From the NCBI GenBank assembly GCA_949592205.1, contig CATIUR010000003.1:140221259-140285258 (forward strand): 64,000 nucleotides of DNA. The letters are read 5' to 3'. The position numbers and the translations under genes are program-made. The notes beneath the pieces are model-generated. The model had not been told where the DNA came from. It was given only the letters and a program-made list of their open reading frames with translations, and ran no database searches. How positions within the stretch are numbered: position 1 is the stretch's first letter; each line of letters begins with the position of its first letter. This DNA is from Helichrysum umbraculigerum (Eukaryota; Streptophyta; Magnoliopsida; Asterales; Asteraceae). This document shows, piece after piece, positions 20,936 through 33,833 of the stretch.

Positions 20936-21918
20936 ATAACATTTAAGGAGATCGTTGATTAAAATTTCTTGTAACGATATTCATATTTATTTATTTTTGG
21001 TTGTTAAATTACTTTATTATCTTTAAGTGATATTTTCTATAGCTAACTTTTTTTATATGTTTGACATTTGATCCATCTGTCATAAATTAATTGTCTACTA
21101 AATAAATGCATAAAATTGTAAATAAAATGCAAGTAAAACTGAAAATTTGCTTTTGAACAGATTACAACTGAAATATGAATAACTAAATTAGGACCGATAG
21201 AGTTATATACTACGAATTAGTTACTTTTTAACTTGAACACACTCTAAGTTAGGACCACAAAATGTTATAAATTTTTTTCACGAGGATCACCAAGCTGTGG
21301 GGCTCTCTTAATCTCGTACCATTGCTCCAAAACCATGACCAAAACTTTCTTCAGAACTTAATATCTAGACATTATGATAATTGGTTACAGCACCCGGTTT
21401 GAAACCAAACCTTTTTTTAAGCCGGTACGAAATTTCAATTGATTCATTTTCTTGTTCCATTTTTTGTCCAGTTTACGTTTGGGTCCAACCTGATTCACAC
21501 CCACTTCTAAATAAAATAGGTACATTTGTAGATGCAAAGTTGCAAACCACCATAACAGTCTTAAAAAGTTGCAACTATAACTCATTAATTTGGGTCAAAG
21601 ATTCACAGTCAATATGGGCATTACATTATAAGAAGCTCATAACAATATGTTTACAAGGGACTAACTATACTAGACCACAACAAAAGAATAACAATATATT
21701 CCAAACCATTTGGGAATATGTAGTTCAAGTAAAAAGAATCTTTTCACTGAACCCTCAAACATGTATCTATAAGCTTGATTTCGGGATCAAATGTGTATCT
21801 ACTTGGTACCAATTTCTGACCTTTTTGGGCATCTGTTGAGCATCTTCAAAGTGTATCTCCTTTTGAATTTGAAAGATGAAGAAACAGTCATGACTGCCAC
21901 AATCTTTGTACTTTGGCT
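20936..21918. other. Intergenic, 3' of TGD3
   Basis: AT-rich sequence with no supported gene. The plus-strand 152-codon frame at 21,381-21,839 has no recognisable motif. The part near 21,840-21,918 should hold the TGD3 3' UTR (minus strand). Confidence 0.5.
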
Positions 21919-24818
21919 TTAGTACCTAATAGGCCCATCCAAGTTCCCGGACGCAAACTAACAACCACGTTACAAATGCATAACATTAGAATCAAACTTT
22001 TGATGTGGATTCAAACTTTAAAGAGAGCTATACTTTCCAATTTTATGGTTTTAGTGATATTGTATCTACTGTTTTTCTGCTGATATGATACATATTGTTT
22101 GATAAAGAAGAAAACTTAATTGGCCTTTGTATTTGTCTGAACATATAAGTTTTGAGCACGGTACATATAAGCTAATTATTTTGGGCTAAATACTGATGTT
22201 TGCAACATCTCACGTTATGGCCAAAACGCAAACTGAATTAGCCCAATAACCTTTTACAGAATGGCAGCTGATACTTGTTTTAATCGACAGTAGATGGGCA
22301 ATTACAATACCTATACTTATGTAGGTCAATTTGGGTTATGGTTTATCCCTAACGGGTCAAATAAAATATAGCTAAAAGGGTTCAAAATTTGCCAAAAAGT
22401 GTAGTTCTCATGCTTACAGCCATCTTTTTATAAGAAAAGGAATGCTTAGAACCTTCTAAGTTGTTTTATTTCAGACGATTAGATTATTACTGTAGTAACA
22501 TGGTTTTTGCAATCATATTTAACGCATTACTACTTGTACTACAAAAACGTTTGTCAGTCAACCCAACCTGCCTATTTAAAAAACCCAATTTAACATGAAC
22601 ACTTTAATGGATTGACCACACAACATGCCCATTTTACCACCCCTACCTGATAGTAACAAGCGGCAAATGAATTTTCCTCAATCAGAATCAATAACAAAAA
22701 ACATAATTTACCTGCTGAACAATTGGATTTGCCGACAAAGTGAATTCATGAGTCATTCCTTCCCATACAACCTTTCCTTCGTGAAGAAACACCAACCTGA
22801 AAACACAAGACCATTTTAAAAAATTGAAGAAACCAGCAAAAAAACATTACACACTGCACATTATATTATTCATTTAAGTCATCATTTAACATATAACATT
22901 TTCATGTGGTGCTACGAAGAAAATTGATTCTGGGTCTCTTTTATCACATATAATTATAACTCAGAATGGAAGTAAACGATGCAAACAAAAGGTAACAACC
23001 TGTCAACGGCTCTTCTAATTGTACTGTGTTGGTGAGTTACAACCACATAAGATGCAATCTTTCCAAGCTTCCCGAGTGCATCTTCACCTTTGCAATGAAC
23101 GGACCGGATCAAATCTTCAACTACAGTAGATGCAATTGGATCAAGTCCCGCGGTTGGTTCGTCATACAAGAGCACCTGCTCAAGATTGCAACAAAACATA
23201 ACAATTATGCATGATATTGACTAACAAAAGCATTTCTAACAAGAAAAAAGTCACCAAAAGGAACTTGATATGCCTTAATTCACCAGGTTTAAAACCCTAT
23301 ACAGTACACGCTAGTAAACTACCCACAAAAGTTCTTTTCAACAAAAAGCAAAAACAGGGAATTCCCTGCTATTGATTGTGTTTAGAGGCGGCAAAAGGAG
23401 CGGGTCAGATTATGGGCTCAGGTGGATAGGGATAATTTTCAGTACAGTGGGGCTGACCAGCAAATACTTTTGATTACATCAAGATAATCCACGTTTTGAG
23501 TATGATTACGAATATAATATTATTAGTAGCACTAATCTGAATTCTTACAAAAACGACTTAGGAGCTTTTATTGGTCAAAAAATACGCTTTACGCAACTTT
23601 CAACTAATTTGACCCGTTTTATATTATGATAGACTTTCTGATATGACTCATTTGAGTCAAAACATAACCCAAATTGTCCCATTCATAAGTAACTACAGTG
23701 ATGTAGCTGATATAAGTATCTTCTACTCCTTCCCACAATTGCAGCACTACACATACCGAGTTATCCAATGAAAAATTGCAACATTCAATTCAAGAATATC
23801 AGATAAGAAAATCAGAAAGGTAATATCAGATAGTAAACACCCTATCGCTTACCTCAGGTTCTATTGTATTATTTGTTGTATCATATATTATAGATCGTGC
23901 TAAAGCGACTCTTTTTTTCATCCCTCCAGACAACTCAGATGGCATCCGGTCCTCAACATCCTGCCAATTTGTCAGCCAAGTTTAAAATAGTTTAGTGAAT
24001 ATCCGATAGTCACCTTATAAAATGTTTGGGTGCAATGGGGAAGTTGTCAATTCATGTCCTGAACCATAGCTAGACTAGTTCCATTATGGTGAGCCAAAAC
24101 TGAAATGGATTGAAAATTCACATCGAAAAGATTTTATGGACACAAAAAGTAAACATTGTGGTGATCATAAAAACCAAAATATACTTATGTTGGGCGTGTT
24201 TTGTCCCACAAGTGGTTCTTTAACCTCAATAAGAAAGCAGCAACAAAAATAGGCAAAACTAAACAAAATATATTCTACTAATGTAGAACTAAACAAGTTC
24301 ATTTTCTAGATCAATAATATAAATAACCTCTATATATGTTCACATAAACATGAGTTTGTTGCTTAACTCACCTTTAACCCAACTGCAGCCAACGTTTCTG
24401 TAACAAGTTCTTGAATTTTATCCTCAGGCATTCTTGAATGCTCGTACCTTTAAAATTCAAAAGACACATTAAAACACACAAGAAAATTTAAATGGAATTC
24501 AGCAATCCTCAGTACAAGGAACTTACAAAAGGAAGCCAACATTTTCCCGAACTGTTAAAGAATCAAAAAGTGCTGCACTTTGAAATACCTGCTTATCAAA
24601 TTGAAGAAAAATATATGTTATTATCCATAAATAAATATACAAAACCCATTATTTTTACTATGAGTAGGTGGCAGACACTTCACCAAGCCAATTCGGAGGC
24701 CAGACATATCATCATCACTTATTAATCCAAGTCTTCTACGTCCTCGAATGTAAACTTCCCCCTGTTCAAGTGCAAAACCGAAGTCTTACAGCCGTAAGTT
24801 AATAATGATACAGCATGG

Positions 24819-24867
<49 letters not shown>

Positions 24868-25949
24868 CTAAGATGAGAAAGGGTCACATCAGTCAGGGTC
24901 AAATGGGTGGAAGTTGCCCAAATTTTATTCTCAATATATTCAGAGATATATTCTGCTACTTTAAATAAAATTTTCGTAATCATTAGTCATAACTCACAAT
25001 AAAGTTAGCAGGTCAAACTAACTGAAATCGGAAAATTTCAACCCCAACTAAATCTAACTTGTTTGAACCTGAACACATTTTGACCAGTTAATCAACCCAC
25101 CAGCCCCACCCGTTTGCCACCACTAAGAAAAACCATTGGGTAAGTATTTCAATTTTCAAAATGACAGGTTAACACCTTATCTGGAGTAAGGAGCCCTGCA
25201 ATGATCTTTAATATGGTAGATTTTCCTGTGCCAGATGGTCCAATGATTCCAACAGCTTCCCCGTATTTGATCTGTACAAGTCCCACTTATGATTCTTAAC
25301 GAGTTATAGCATAAACTAATGCAAATGTAACCAGTTTACTAATAGAAAATAACAAAGTAACAGGTAATCTTCACCTTAAAATTAACACCTTTTAAGATGT
25401 GTTTCTCCCCAAATGACTTGTAAACATCTTTACACTCAATAAGCACATCTGTTTCCTCTGAATCTTCTGTAAACAAATTCAAAGAAGGATCCTACCACAA
25501 CCAAACAAAAAGTTACCATCTTTACACCAGTAATCCCCAAATTTCTCCACAAGAAAAAGCATCACTTTATTCCATATAACAGCAAGAATTAATCACAACA
25601 ATCAATTAATATCACTCGTTAAGCTCACTATTAAGACATGGTAGTAAAGAAGTTTTGGCGTATGTACTGTGTAACTGTAATCAATCTGTAAATACTTCTA
25701 GTACAATAAAATGGAAAAACACATCTATATCTGTATCTATAATATAGAATAGGGAATTCATACGTTGAATTTGGATGGGCGAAATTCATCTGCAGGCTTT
25801 AAATTCTGAGGAGCGATACTACAACAAGCAGGCTTCTTTGTATTGATTGAAGTAACAGTCTTTTTGTTAGATTTACAATACCCAGATGATAAAAAAGATA
25901 CATTCCGTGAATTTAGAGTGAAAACAGATGAACCCACCAACGAATTCAT
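21919..25949 (-). CDS. TGD3: TGD3, chloroplast ABC-type lipid importer ATPase (10 exons)
   Basis: Exons, element order: 25,949-25,764; 25,491-25,375; 25,271-25,176; 24,761-24,684; 24,588-24,527; 24,447-24,372; 23,960-23,853; 23,175-23,000; 22,796-22,712; 21,957-21,919. All introns are GT..AG, phases join, 340 codons. The N-terminus is S/T/K-rich like a transit peptide. Walker A GPSGTGKST 112-120, Q-loop Q162, ABC signature LSGGM 215-219, Walker B VLLYDE 242-247, H-loop H289. The C-terminus THEFT..NPIVQQ then DGPIRY matches the Arabidopsis TGD3 tail as I remember it. TGD3 is the stromal nucleotide-binding subunit that, with TGD1 and TGD2, imports ER-derived lipid (phosphatidate proposed) into plastids. 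All ATPase motifs are intact, so it is likely functional. Confidence 0.93.
24823..24864. repeat. (AT)n microsatellite in TGD3 intron
   Basis: About 21 uninterrupted AT units in the intron between exons 3 and 4. Confidence 0.95.
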
Positions 25950-26606
25950 ATTTTGCCAGAATTTGGGGGTTAAAAATCAAATCTTGAAATTTTGAGGGTG
26001 ACCCAGATGGAATTGAGACTCTGAGATCATGAGAAATTGGTGGGTGTGACTGAAAATCAAAGAAAAGAATCAAAGATTAATGGGAAGTGAGTTTTGGGGT
26101 TATATATAGGAATTGGTGGGTGAGACCCATATCAAGATGGTTTGGTGGTAAATGGAAATTAAAAGGGTGATGCGAAGAAGGTGAGGTGAACACTAATTGT
26201 GCCCCAATACAATTTTCCTCGTTTAGAATGTGGTGCAACAATTGTTTAATTCAAGTTCAAGTCAAAACCAGCATCATTGTATCTTTTTTATCTTTTACCA
26301 TGATGATAGTGCTATTTGTTGATTGAAAGATGATTAATGCTAACAAATTAGGTGATTGATTGTTTAAAAATGTTATACCGTACGTGACGTATGACTAAAA
26401 AAATACGGAGTATTGTGTAAAATTAAGTGCAAATTTGTTCATTGTACTATATTAGTTGTATGTTGTACGTATAGTAATGTAATATGTACTATGTGGCTGA
26501 GAGTTAATTTTGAGGTTTTTATCTCATTTCACATCTTTCAATTTGCGTTTATTTCTTTTCTCAACTTTAATGGTTTTGTAATAAACATCAAATGAGTATT
26601 AGTTTT
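25950..26606. other. TGD3 upstream region
   Basis: Contains the presumed 5' UTR and promoter of TGD3 (minus strand). An in-frame extension upstream of the ATG is not supported: the frame at 25,873-26,073 is a different one. I see no clear TATA box. Confidence 0.45.
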
Positions 26607-26876
26607 GGGTTTATGGTACGGATCAACAACGTAAACTCCTTTTTATCCCGAGATCATCAACGAACTGATTTTATTACTAAGGTCACCCCAACGTAATTTA
26701 AAGATAAAAATTTGTTTGTAAATTTTATTGGTGATCTCAACACATAACTAACAAGTATGTTGGCGATCTCAACCCATATGCAAAAGTAACTTGATAACCT
26801 TAGTAATAAAATCGATTCATTGGTGATCTCAGGATAAAAAAAAGAAAAGTACATTGGTGATTCATACCATAAACTC
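26607..26876. mobile_element. MULE-type MITE, 270 bp
   Basis: Ends GGGTTTATGG and CCATAAACTC are the outer bases of about 75-bp inverted repeats sharing TTTTATCC.GAGATCA.CAA and TTTTATTACTAAGGT. The flanking 10-bp duplications are TATTAGTTTT (26,597-26,606) and TATTAATTTT (26,877-26,886), one mismatch. No coding capacity. Confidence 0.78.
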
Positions 26877-26886
26877 TATTAATTTT

Positions 26887-27673
26887 GAACTTTAGCTGGT
26901 AGCTTAGCTTGAAAGATAAGTGGGTATCAATTTGATACTATCGAATGTAGTGTGAGATTCCAATTGCAAAGTTTGATGACATAACTTGTTGACTTTTATT
27001 CAACGCTTGACTAAATGTCCAAATCTTTCTGGTATGATACTATGATTCACCGTACTCAAATTTTAAAAAACTTTCTTCTAGAAAATATAAAGTTTTGATG
27101 AAACATGTCCCCCAACTTAAGAACTTTAGTATACTTTACAAAAATCGAAATCGGTGTTGTTACCGTGTACTGGATAAGAAATTAGTTCAGATAAAATATC
27201 ACTTAAAAAGCTACGAACGCTTCTTTCCTGTACGGAAGAAAAAATGTGCAACTTTCAAAGATTAAAGGTGATAATTACTTATTTTGTCATAATTTTTCAG
27301 AAACCGACTTCTTTTCTTCTAAAAAGGTTATGTTAGATAATCACTATGAGGCGGGCATGGTAACGCTTCAACATGGATTTGCATCGGAAAAGATACAAAT
27401 TTAAATGCGAGTCAAAATGGATGATGTTAGTTTGACCCGTGGGTTATAGCGTTAACTGTGCAGATACCACGAGAATCATAAACTTCAAACACGAGAATAA
27501 GAGTCGTTTACCAAAAACATATTTCCATTCTCAAAACCATATTTCTAGCCCAAAAGACAGAAGTAAAAGAAAAACTCAAGATTGGTCTTTTGGGCATCTG
27601 TACATCGGAGAACAGGTAATCTTGAAGTGAAATTGCATATTAACATACCGAGACTTGTCATAGAAACACATTG
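26887..27673. other. Intergenic between the RING gene and TGD3
   Basis: Lies 3' of the RING gene and 5' of TGD3. AT-rich, no supported ORF. A GTCAAAATGG..TTTGACCCGTGGG fragment near 27,410-27,450 resembles the GACCCGTTTTGACC pieces in the introns nearby. Confidence 0.45.
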
Positions 27674-29925
27674 CTAGCTAGCAGTTACTTCAATTTGGGA
27701 AATGGAGGTAATTTCACCGACTTCGCTCTTACAGAGGGGGCATGAAGCATTAATCTTCAACCATTTATCAACACAATTCTTGTGAAAGAAATGAGAACAA
27801 GGCAACTCTCTGAGTTCATCATTGTTTGCATACTTGGCCAAACAAATGCTGCAGACCTGTTGAACAAAGTAAATGGCATAGATGATTGATCATTTTTTAA
27901 GCACAAACAAATAATGATTTCTCGTCTCTCTTTTCCAGTTTGAATATACATGTTTGACAAAAAATGGTTCACGTAAGTCAATATTTTCCTAAAAGAAAAC
28001 GTTTATATGTGTCCTAGTATATACGGAGTATATGGTAAGGTAGGGACATGGACTAACCGCATCTTCTCCTGATATTATATGCTCTTTTTCTGTTCCTGCT
28101 GCTACAACTCCACCTTCAGTAGCACCTAAATTGGGTTCTTTATCATTTGTATACTTTTTCTTATTCACCTTAAACTTGTAAGTAGGCAGAGAATTAATAG
28201 AGTCTGTAGTGGCTCCTCTATTATGTGTTGGATCTTCCCTAAAACCCATGACTGAAAGTATACATGGCAGACAGCAACAGATTGTGGCGCACAGTATAAA
28301 GGGCATTGCATATCCGATACAACAAAAGGTCAGGAATATTATACATAACCTGTCAAGAAAAATTACAAAAATGAAGGCTCATCAACCCAAAAAGAGAAGA
28401 AAATATAGTGGGGAAAGAAAAGAATAACAACAATAAAACTGTTGGCAATCTCGACCAATTTACTTATGAAGAGGTTAATTAGGCTCATGTGTCATCACTA
28501 TTCAGTATCACGTCAAATGGGTCAATTCAACACATTAATTTTTAGAAAACAGTTGAACGGGTCAAATGTCACCCAAAGTGTATATTTAGGGCACACAATC
28601 TCTTCAATTGCTTTACTAGAAAGTTAACAATTATCGTCATAATATTGTTTTTGTAATCATAGATAAAACATTCACTATTTATGATAAAACACCAAAATAT
28701 GAACAAATAGTTCGGGTCGATCCAATTATCTGACTCGACCCGTTTTGACCAGTTACCCAACTTGCCCATTTTGCACCTTAGTGTTATCCTTTCATTTTGG
28801 GTTTTTGTTATATTATAAGCTAGTTTTTCCTGTTGTGATGTAGCACTCACAACATATATAGAGAAATGTGCAGGAAAATTGCTAAAGCATGTGGATATTG
28901 ATACTGTGTGTGATTCTGACTGATTGTTGATCTTTACAATATTGACTGATACCTGTACAAGTTAGGAGCATCAGAAAAAGAGGAATGGCTTCCAAAGATC
29001 CATATATTCCCAACCACGAACCAGACTGCAAAGAAGCAATCCAAACCCATTTTGAAGTATTCAAAGAATACCTTGAGTCTGCAAAATAGAACCCATATTT
29101 TTCTTCCGTCAGACATGCACCTTATTCTAAATTGATATACTCCTACTGTCTGCATTATTTCCAGGCTAAACAATGACTGAGTGAAAGATTTTTGACCAAC
29201 AAAATCAAGCCATATACAAAAAACTGCTCTATATCTAAACTATGTACGAAATTCAGCAAGGTCAACTTATAACTCTAATTATGATCATCAGAGTCTCAAA
29301 AAATGAGCAACAAACCCCAACCAAACACAAAAATGTCCATAAAAAAACAAATAAGCAGAGATTAGAAATGAAACACAATCACAGCAAAGATTAATTACCT
29401 TGCATTCAGTAATACATTTGTCTGACGAGGCTGGGATGGATCTTGGTTGCGATTATGGAAACGCCAAAAGAGCAGAGGTAGAGTTGCAATACATCCAGAA
29501 GCATAACCAATAACCCATGTAAACAACGGAGCCTGTGGATGCTCATGCCTCGATAAAAATAAAACAACAACAGCAGCTATAATCTGACTCACTGTTATGA
29601 CCAACTCGGTAAATACCCAATAGCCAGTATTCAACGGACTCCTTTGTCCACCACTACTCTCCCTCCTAGAAAACGACATATTCCTTACATTGTTCCCAAC
29701 ATTATTAGCAGATGTTGACACACTAACTGACGGCACGTCTACATACTGCCTTGAGTTTGACTCATTGACTGGCATATCAGAGGTTGAGTTGGAAGGGGAA
29801 GCTTCACTGCTACTTGTAATATCAATAACACATTCGCTCTCATTACGACTTTCAGCTCGATCCATCACTAAAGGTACCTTGTTTGTTTTACTTGTATGGT
29901 GTAGGCCTAATGTGTATATTCCCAT
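27674..29925 (-). CDS. Membrane RING-H2 E3 ubiquitin ligase (At1g12760/At1g63170-like), 4 exons
   Basis: Exons 29,925-29,399; 29,078-28,953; 28,349-28,058; 27,856-27,674. Introns are GT..AG and frames join to 375 codons ending TAG. A Ser-rich N-terminus leads to membrane segments at about 103-125, 134-155, 187-206 and 219-252. The C-terminal RING-H2 has C317, C320, C335, H337, H340, C343, C354, C357 in the C3H2C3 pattern. The RSPLNTGYW..ELV, CFFAVWFVVGN and YAMPFILCATICCCLPC blocks and ISGEDA before the RING are hallmarks of a plant four-span RING family. Expected role: transfer of ubiquitin from E2 to substrates at a membrane; substrate unknown. I chose ATG 29,925 over 29,865 because the PLVMDR context of the family lies downstream of it; a 315-codon-downstream RING is unaffected. 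Confidence 0.9.
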
Positions 29926-31599
29926 CTAAACCTTCTGGCAAATCACAATGACGGAGAAACATTGGGTGGCATATAAAAGAACTCTCGAACACTGATTACA
30001 CGATCATCGTGCGAATCAACAATCAAATACTAGCTAGCGCCACAAAATGATGAATGTACTCTGAAGTAAACAGTCAGCCAATGTCAGTCATAAGAATTAA
30101 CTTTTTCTTGTCAATTAAAAAGCATAATCTCTCTTTCTTACAAATTTGAAAGCGTTATCTTAATTATAATCAAGCTCTCAGTACTATAATCAGCTCAAAC
30201 CCTAAGAAACACACATATTCATTAAAATACATAGATATTTCTGTATATGGCAAAGTATCTATGGATAGAACTAACAAAAATGTACAATGACATAAGAGAC
30301 ACACTAAAAACATCCAGAATACTAGAAAAGGAAATAAACCTAATTAAGGGATATATAGGTATATTTTTGTTATAAGGTCAAACTCCTGAATTCCATCAAT
30401 GAAAGCTACAGTTTTAAAACAACATACGCTTAAACTCTAAAAAGATTACTTATGGCTCTACGCTAAACATAATTTATCATTTTTTTTTTCTTAATAAATG
30501 TACACAAATTCACCTCTTACACAAAATTGCGTCAGTTTCCAGTAGAATTCTCAGCTCAAAAATACTTAATAGCGTACTTAATCACTAGCTTAATACAATC
30601 TAATGAACAAACTTCAAATTTCTAAACATATACTAGTATAACAAGGCTCTGAAATGAGATCATAACAATGAGGATATAATAAACCTTAATCGGATCAAAT
30701 CAACAATTCATTGTAACAAACAAACAAAATAACACGAGTGTAATTGATGAACTACTTGCTTTGAAACGTATAATTGAAAACCTAGAAATTAACGTCGAGG
30801 TAGATATAATTAACAGCTGAAATATTACCAGATGATACCAGAAATAACATGAATATTGATTAGAGTTTTTGATTTGTATAGATAGATATAGATAGATACA
30901 CAAACGGTGACTGATGTCTGCTGGTGGTCAAATCGTGTTTTTGTTGTTATGGATCGGGTTATGGACATTCATATTCCCAAGGGGTCAGGGCCCACATGTG
31001 CGGTCCGCAAATGGGCCCAACTGGTCCTGGCATGTTTTCAGCCCATTTTGAAAAGTGCATGGAATTTTAACGTGTTTTGTTTATTTTTTGGCGATGCATA
31101 TTATTTGCAAGATGCTAAATACAAAGAAGAAAACACCACAAAATTATTTCAATGAAAATCTCTCTCTAAATAAGAACAAAATGGTCGGAACACGATATTC
31201 ACTGTTATGAGTTATACAAAACCTCTACAAAATCCCTACTAATAATATATTCGGTTTGATCCTATGTGCAAAAAACTTAGTAATAATTTGAAATATGATA
31301 TTTAAAGGGCTAATCGTTTGAAAATGTATCAAATGTGTTATGAGATCATTTTGTGTGCATCCATTCTTTAATTATCTTATTGTATGCAATGAAGTTACTA
31401 ATTGTATATATTGTATCTCGTCAACTTCATAGCGATTGCTTGCTTATGTGGTATTGGTTGACTATGTTTTGTCCATGTCCTCTACCATGTTCGACGAAAA
31501 AAATGTACCCAAATTAAAAAAATATATATGTATCAAACTTTCTATTTTAATGTCCTCTTTCTGCTATAATTTTAAACCTTCACTTTCACTAAAAACGTG
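29926..31599. other. RING gene upstream region and intergenic DNA
   Basis: On the minus strand a possible acceptor (TTTGCCAG) at about 29,941 and an AT-rich run upstream suggest a 5' UTR intron, unproven. GATAGATA repeats lie at 30,876-30,900. From 30,905 to 31,599 I see no gene. Confidence 0.4.
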
Positions 31600-32045
31600 T
31601 CGAGATGATGGTTGTGATGTTCGGATATGGTTATGAGGTCGATATGCTAGGGTTGGTAGTTAAAGTGATGTAAAATGGTTGTGGTGTTGGTGCTGACAAA
31701 AATGGTGTCATGTGGAGATGGTTGTGAAATAAGAGATGATATGGGTTGTTGTTGGTTAAGCTGGTGGTGTTGTTACTATCAAAATTGGTTTCGTCGGAAA
31801 ATATGGTGGTGATGTTTGGAGATAGTTATGAGGTGGAGACGATATGTACGGGTTAGTGGTTAAGGTGGTGTAAAGTAGGTGTTTTGATGTCATCAAAAGA
31901 AATGATGTTGTTATAAAAAATGTTAGAGTTGATAGTGACGTCGGAGATGATGGTAATGTCCGAGGATGATAGTAAGGTGGAGATGATATGGTTGGTGGTT
32001 AAGGTGGTGTAAATTGGTTGTAGTGATGTCCTCGGAAAAATGTTG
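31600..32045. repeat. GT-rich degenerate minisatellite
   Basis: About four imperfect units around GATGATATGGGTTGGTGGTTAA..GGTGGTGTAAA..GGTTGTGGTGATGT, roughly 110-170 bp apart. Frames read through it are low-complexity Thr/Ser/Ile and not credible as genes. Confidence 0.6.
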
Positions 32046-32510
32046 AATTCGAAAATTGAAGATGACGGAGAAGATGACATAGAATGTTGGCACAAATAAG
32101 TTGATGTGGGTGCTGATGTGGATGCCAAACCATAATGAAAAATTGGTTAGCTTTACTTAAAATGAATGACTACAGACAATAGGAAAGATAATAACTTTAA
32201 TGCATAAAATATGATAATTAAAAGATTAATTCATATAAGAAAAAAATCGTGACAAGTTTGATGCGTTTTCAAATAGTTAACCCATACCTATAAGTAAAAA
32301 GCTTGAACTTGAACTTTCACTTGATATTGATCTTAAAACATTTAATTTTACAAACTTTATGAAACGCCCCAAAATTTAGAAACATCTTTTTTTACACACT
32401 AAAACCCATTTAATTTGGTCCCATAATTCGTTAGTACATAATTTAAGTTATTATTTAAACTATTAGACTAAACATAAAATCTAAAATCAAAATATGCTGG
32501 AACTGGTGAG

Positions 32511-32636
32511 TACCCGCCGGGTAGGCGTGGTACCCGTCGGGTACAACCATACGCACCGGGTAGTATGTTTTAGACCACTATCTGTCAGGATTTAGGCATT
32601 AGTACCCGCCGGGTACCATTCATACCCGTCGGGTAG
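32511..32636. repeat. CCGGGTA word island of D
   Basis: TACCCGCCGGGTA, TACCCGTCGGGTA and halves, about six occurrences in 125 bp. The same word marks E and F. Confidence 0.85.
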
Positions 32637-33833
32637 TCAGGTATTCTGCAGACCTGCAGACTTAGATAATTACATACCAAAACTCGAACTTTGATTGAGC
32701 ATAAGTTTTATACCGTAAGGACTTAGACCCTGAAAATTTGCAAGCACCTTTATATTATCAAAATGAACATTTCTCTTTTTACACTTTTTCAATTTTCACA
32801 AAAACGCAAGATTTAGACGTATGGCTAGTTTTTGACCATTTTACATACTTTTTGGTGTCAACTCAAAACATAAACCACATACAAACTGACCAACACCTTT
32901 TGTACACTTCTTTGACATGTCAAAGCAGTTCTAAAGCACACAACAAATAGACCATAACGCTAACTCATTCAACATTAACACATGACCACTTTTTGACCCA
33001 TTTTGACACTTTTTTGACCCGTTTAACATTCTAACCATAATTTGACCAAAACACTACTCAATCTATACATGTTTAATCATTACCAACATAGTTGACTATG
33101 TGTCAACTTTCCTTTCAACCAACCAATCAAAAATGACATATTACTATATTTCATCCATATAACCAAACTAGATAATCTACATTCATATAAACTTCAAGTT
33201 TTCCCAAAAACATGTACATGCGACTATACATCATGGTTGGCTTTCAAAGTCAACATACCTTCAAAATAAAACCATAGATATCGTGTTTGACTTCCAAAAC
33301 ATAATCATTTGGGCGCATTACACAAGCTATATTCAAAACGATAATTAAAAGAGGGGAACTTGCAACTCACTACAAGCATGCTATCTACGCTAATCCTTCT
33401 TAATCCCTTTTCCCTCTATTTGCCCAAGATCACCTAAAACATAAAACACTTGAAAGAATAAGCACGCATGCTTAGTGAGCATATAGGCAATCAACCAAGT
33501 AATCCACAACATTATACAATATTCACTATAATCAACACATAATCTTACACAATAACTACTGGTACAATATGTAGAGATTAAACGCTATGCGGATCCGCAG
33601 CCATTAGAAACAAGTACACTTGGCACCATATCACGTCGATATGCATACCAAGATCAACATAACGTGCAAGAACGTATTCGTATATAACTCCGAATCTCTA
33701 CAATATTGTCCATCCACATAATTCAATCATTAGAAACAAGTTAAGATACAAGTAACTTTCACTTGATTGTGCAAACCTCTTGCTCGGAAGCAATCCGGTA
33801 CATACACAATCATCCACATAGTTTAACACAATT

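Noticed and set aside
21381..21839. 152-codon plus-strand ORF downstream of TGD3
   Set aside because: No motif, AT-driven composition, lies in the region expected for the TGD3 3' UTR and intergenic DNA.
25873..26073. Longer N-terminus for TGD3
   Set aside because: Different frame from the ATG at 25,949; exon 1 joins cleanly to exon 2 from the chosen ATG.
32360..33833. D considered as a complete retrotransposon with internal genes
   Set aside because: After removing B only about 2.4 kb remains, without gag, pol, primer site or polypurine tract; solo LTR fits better.
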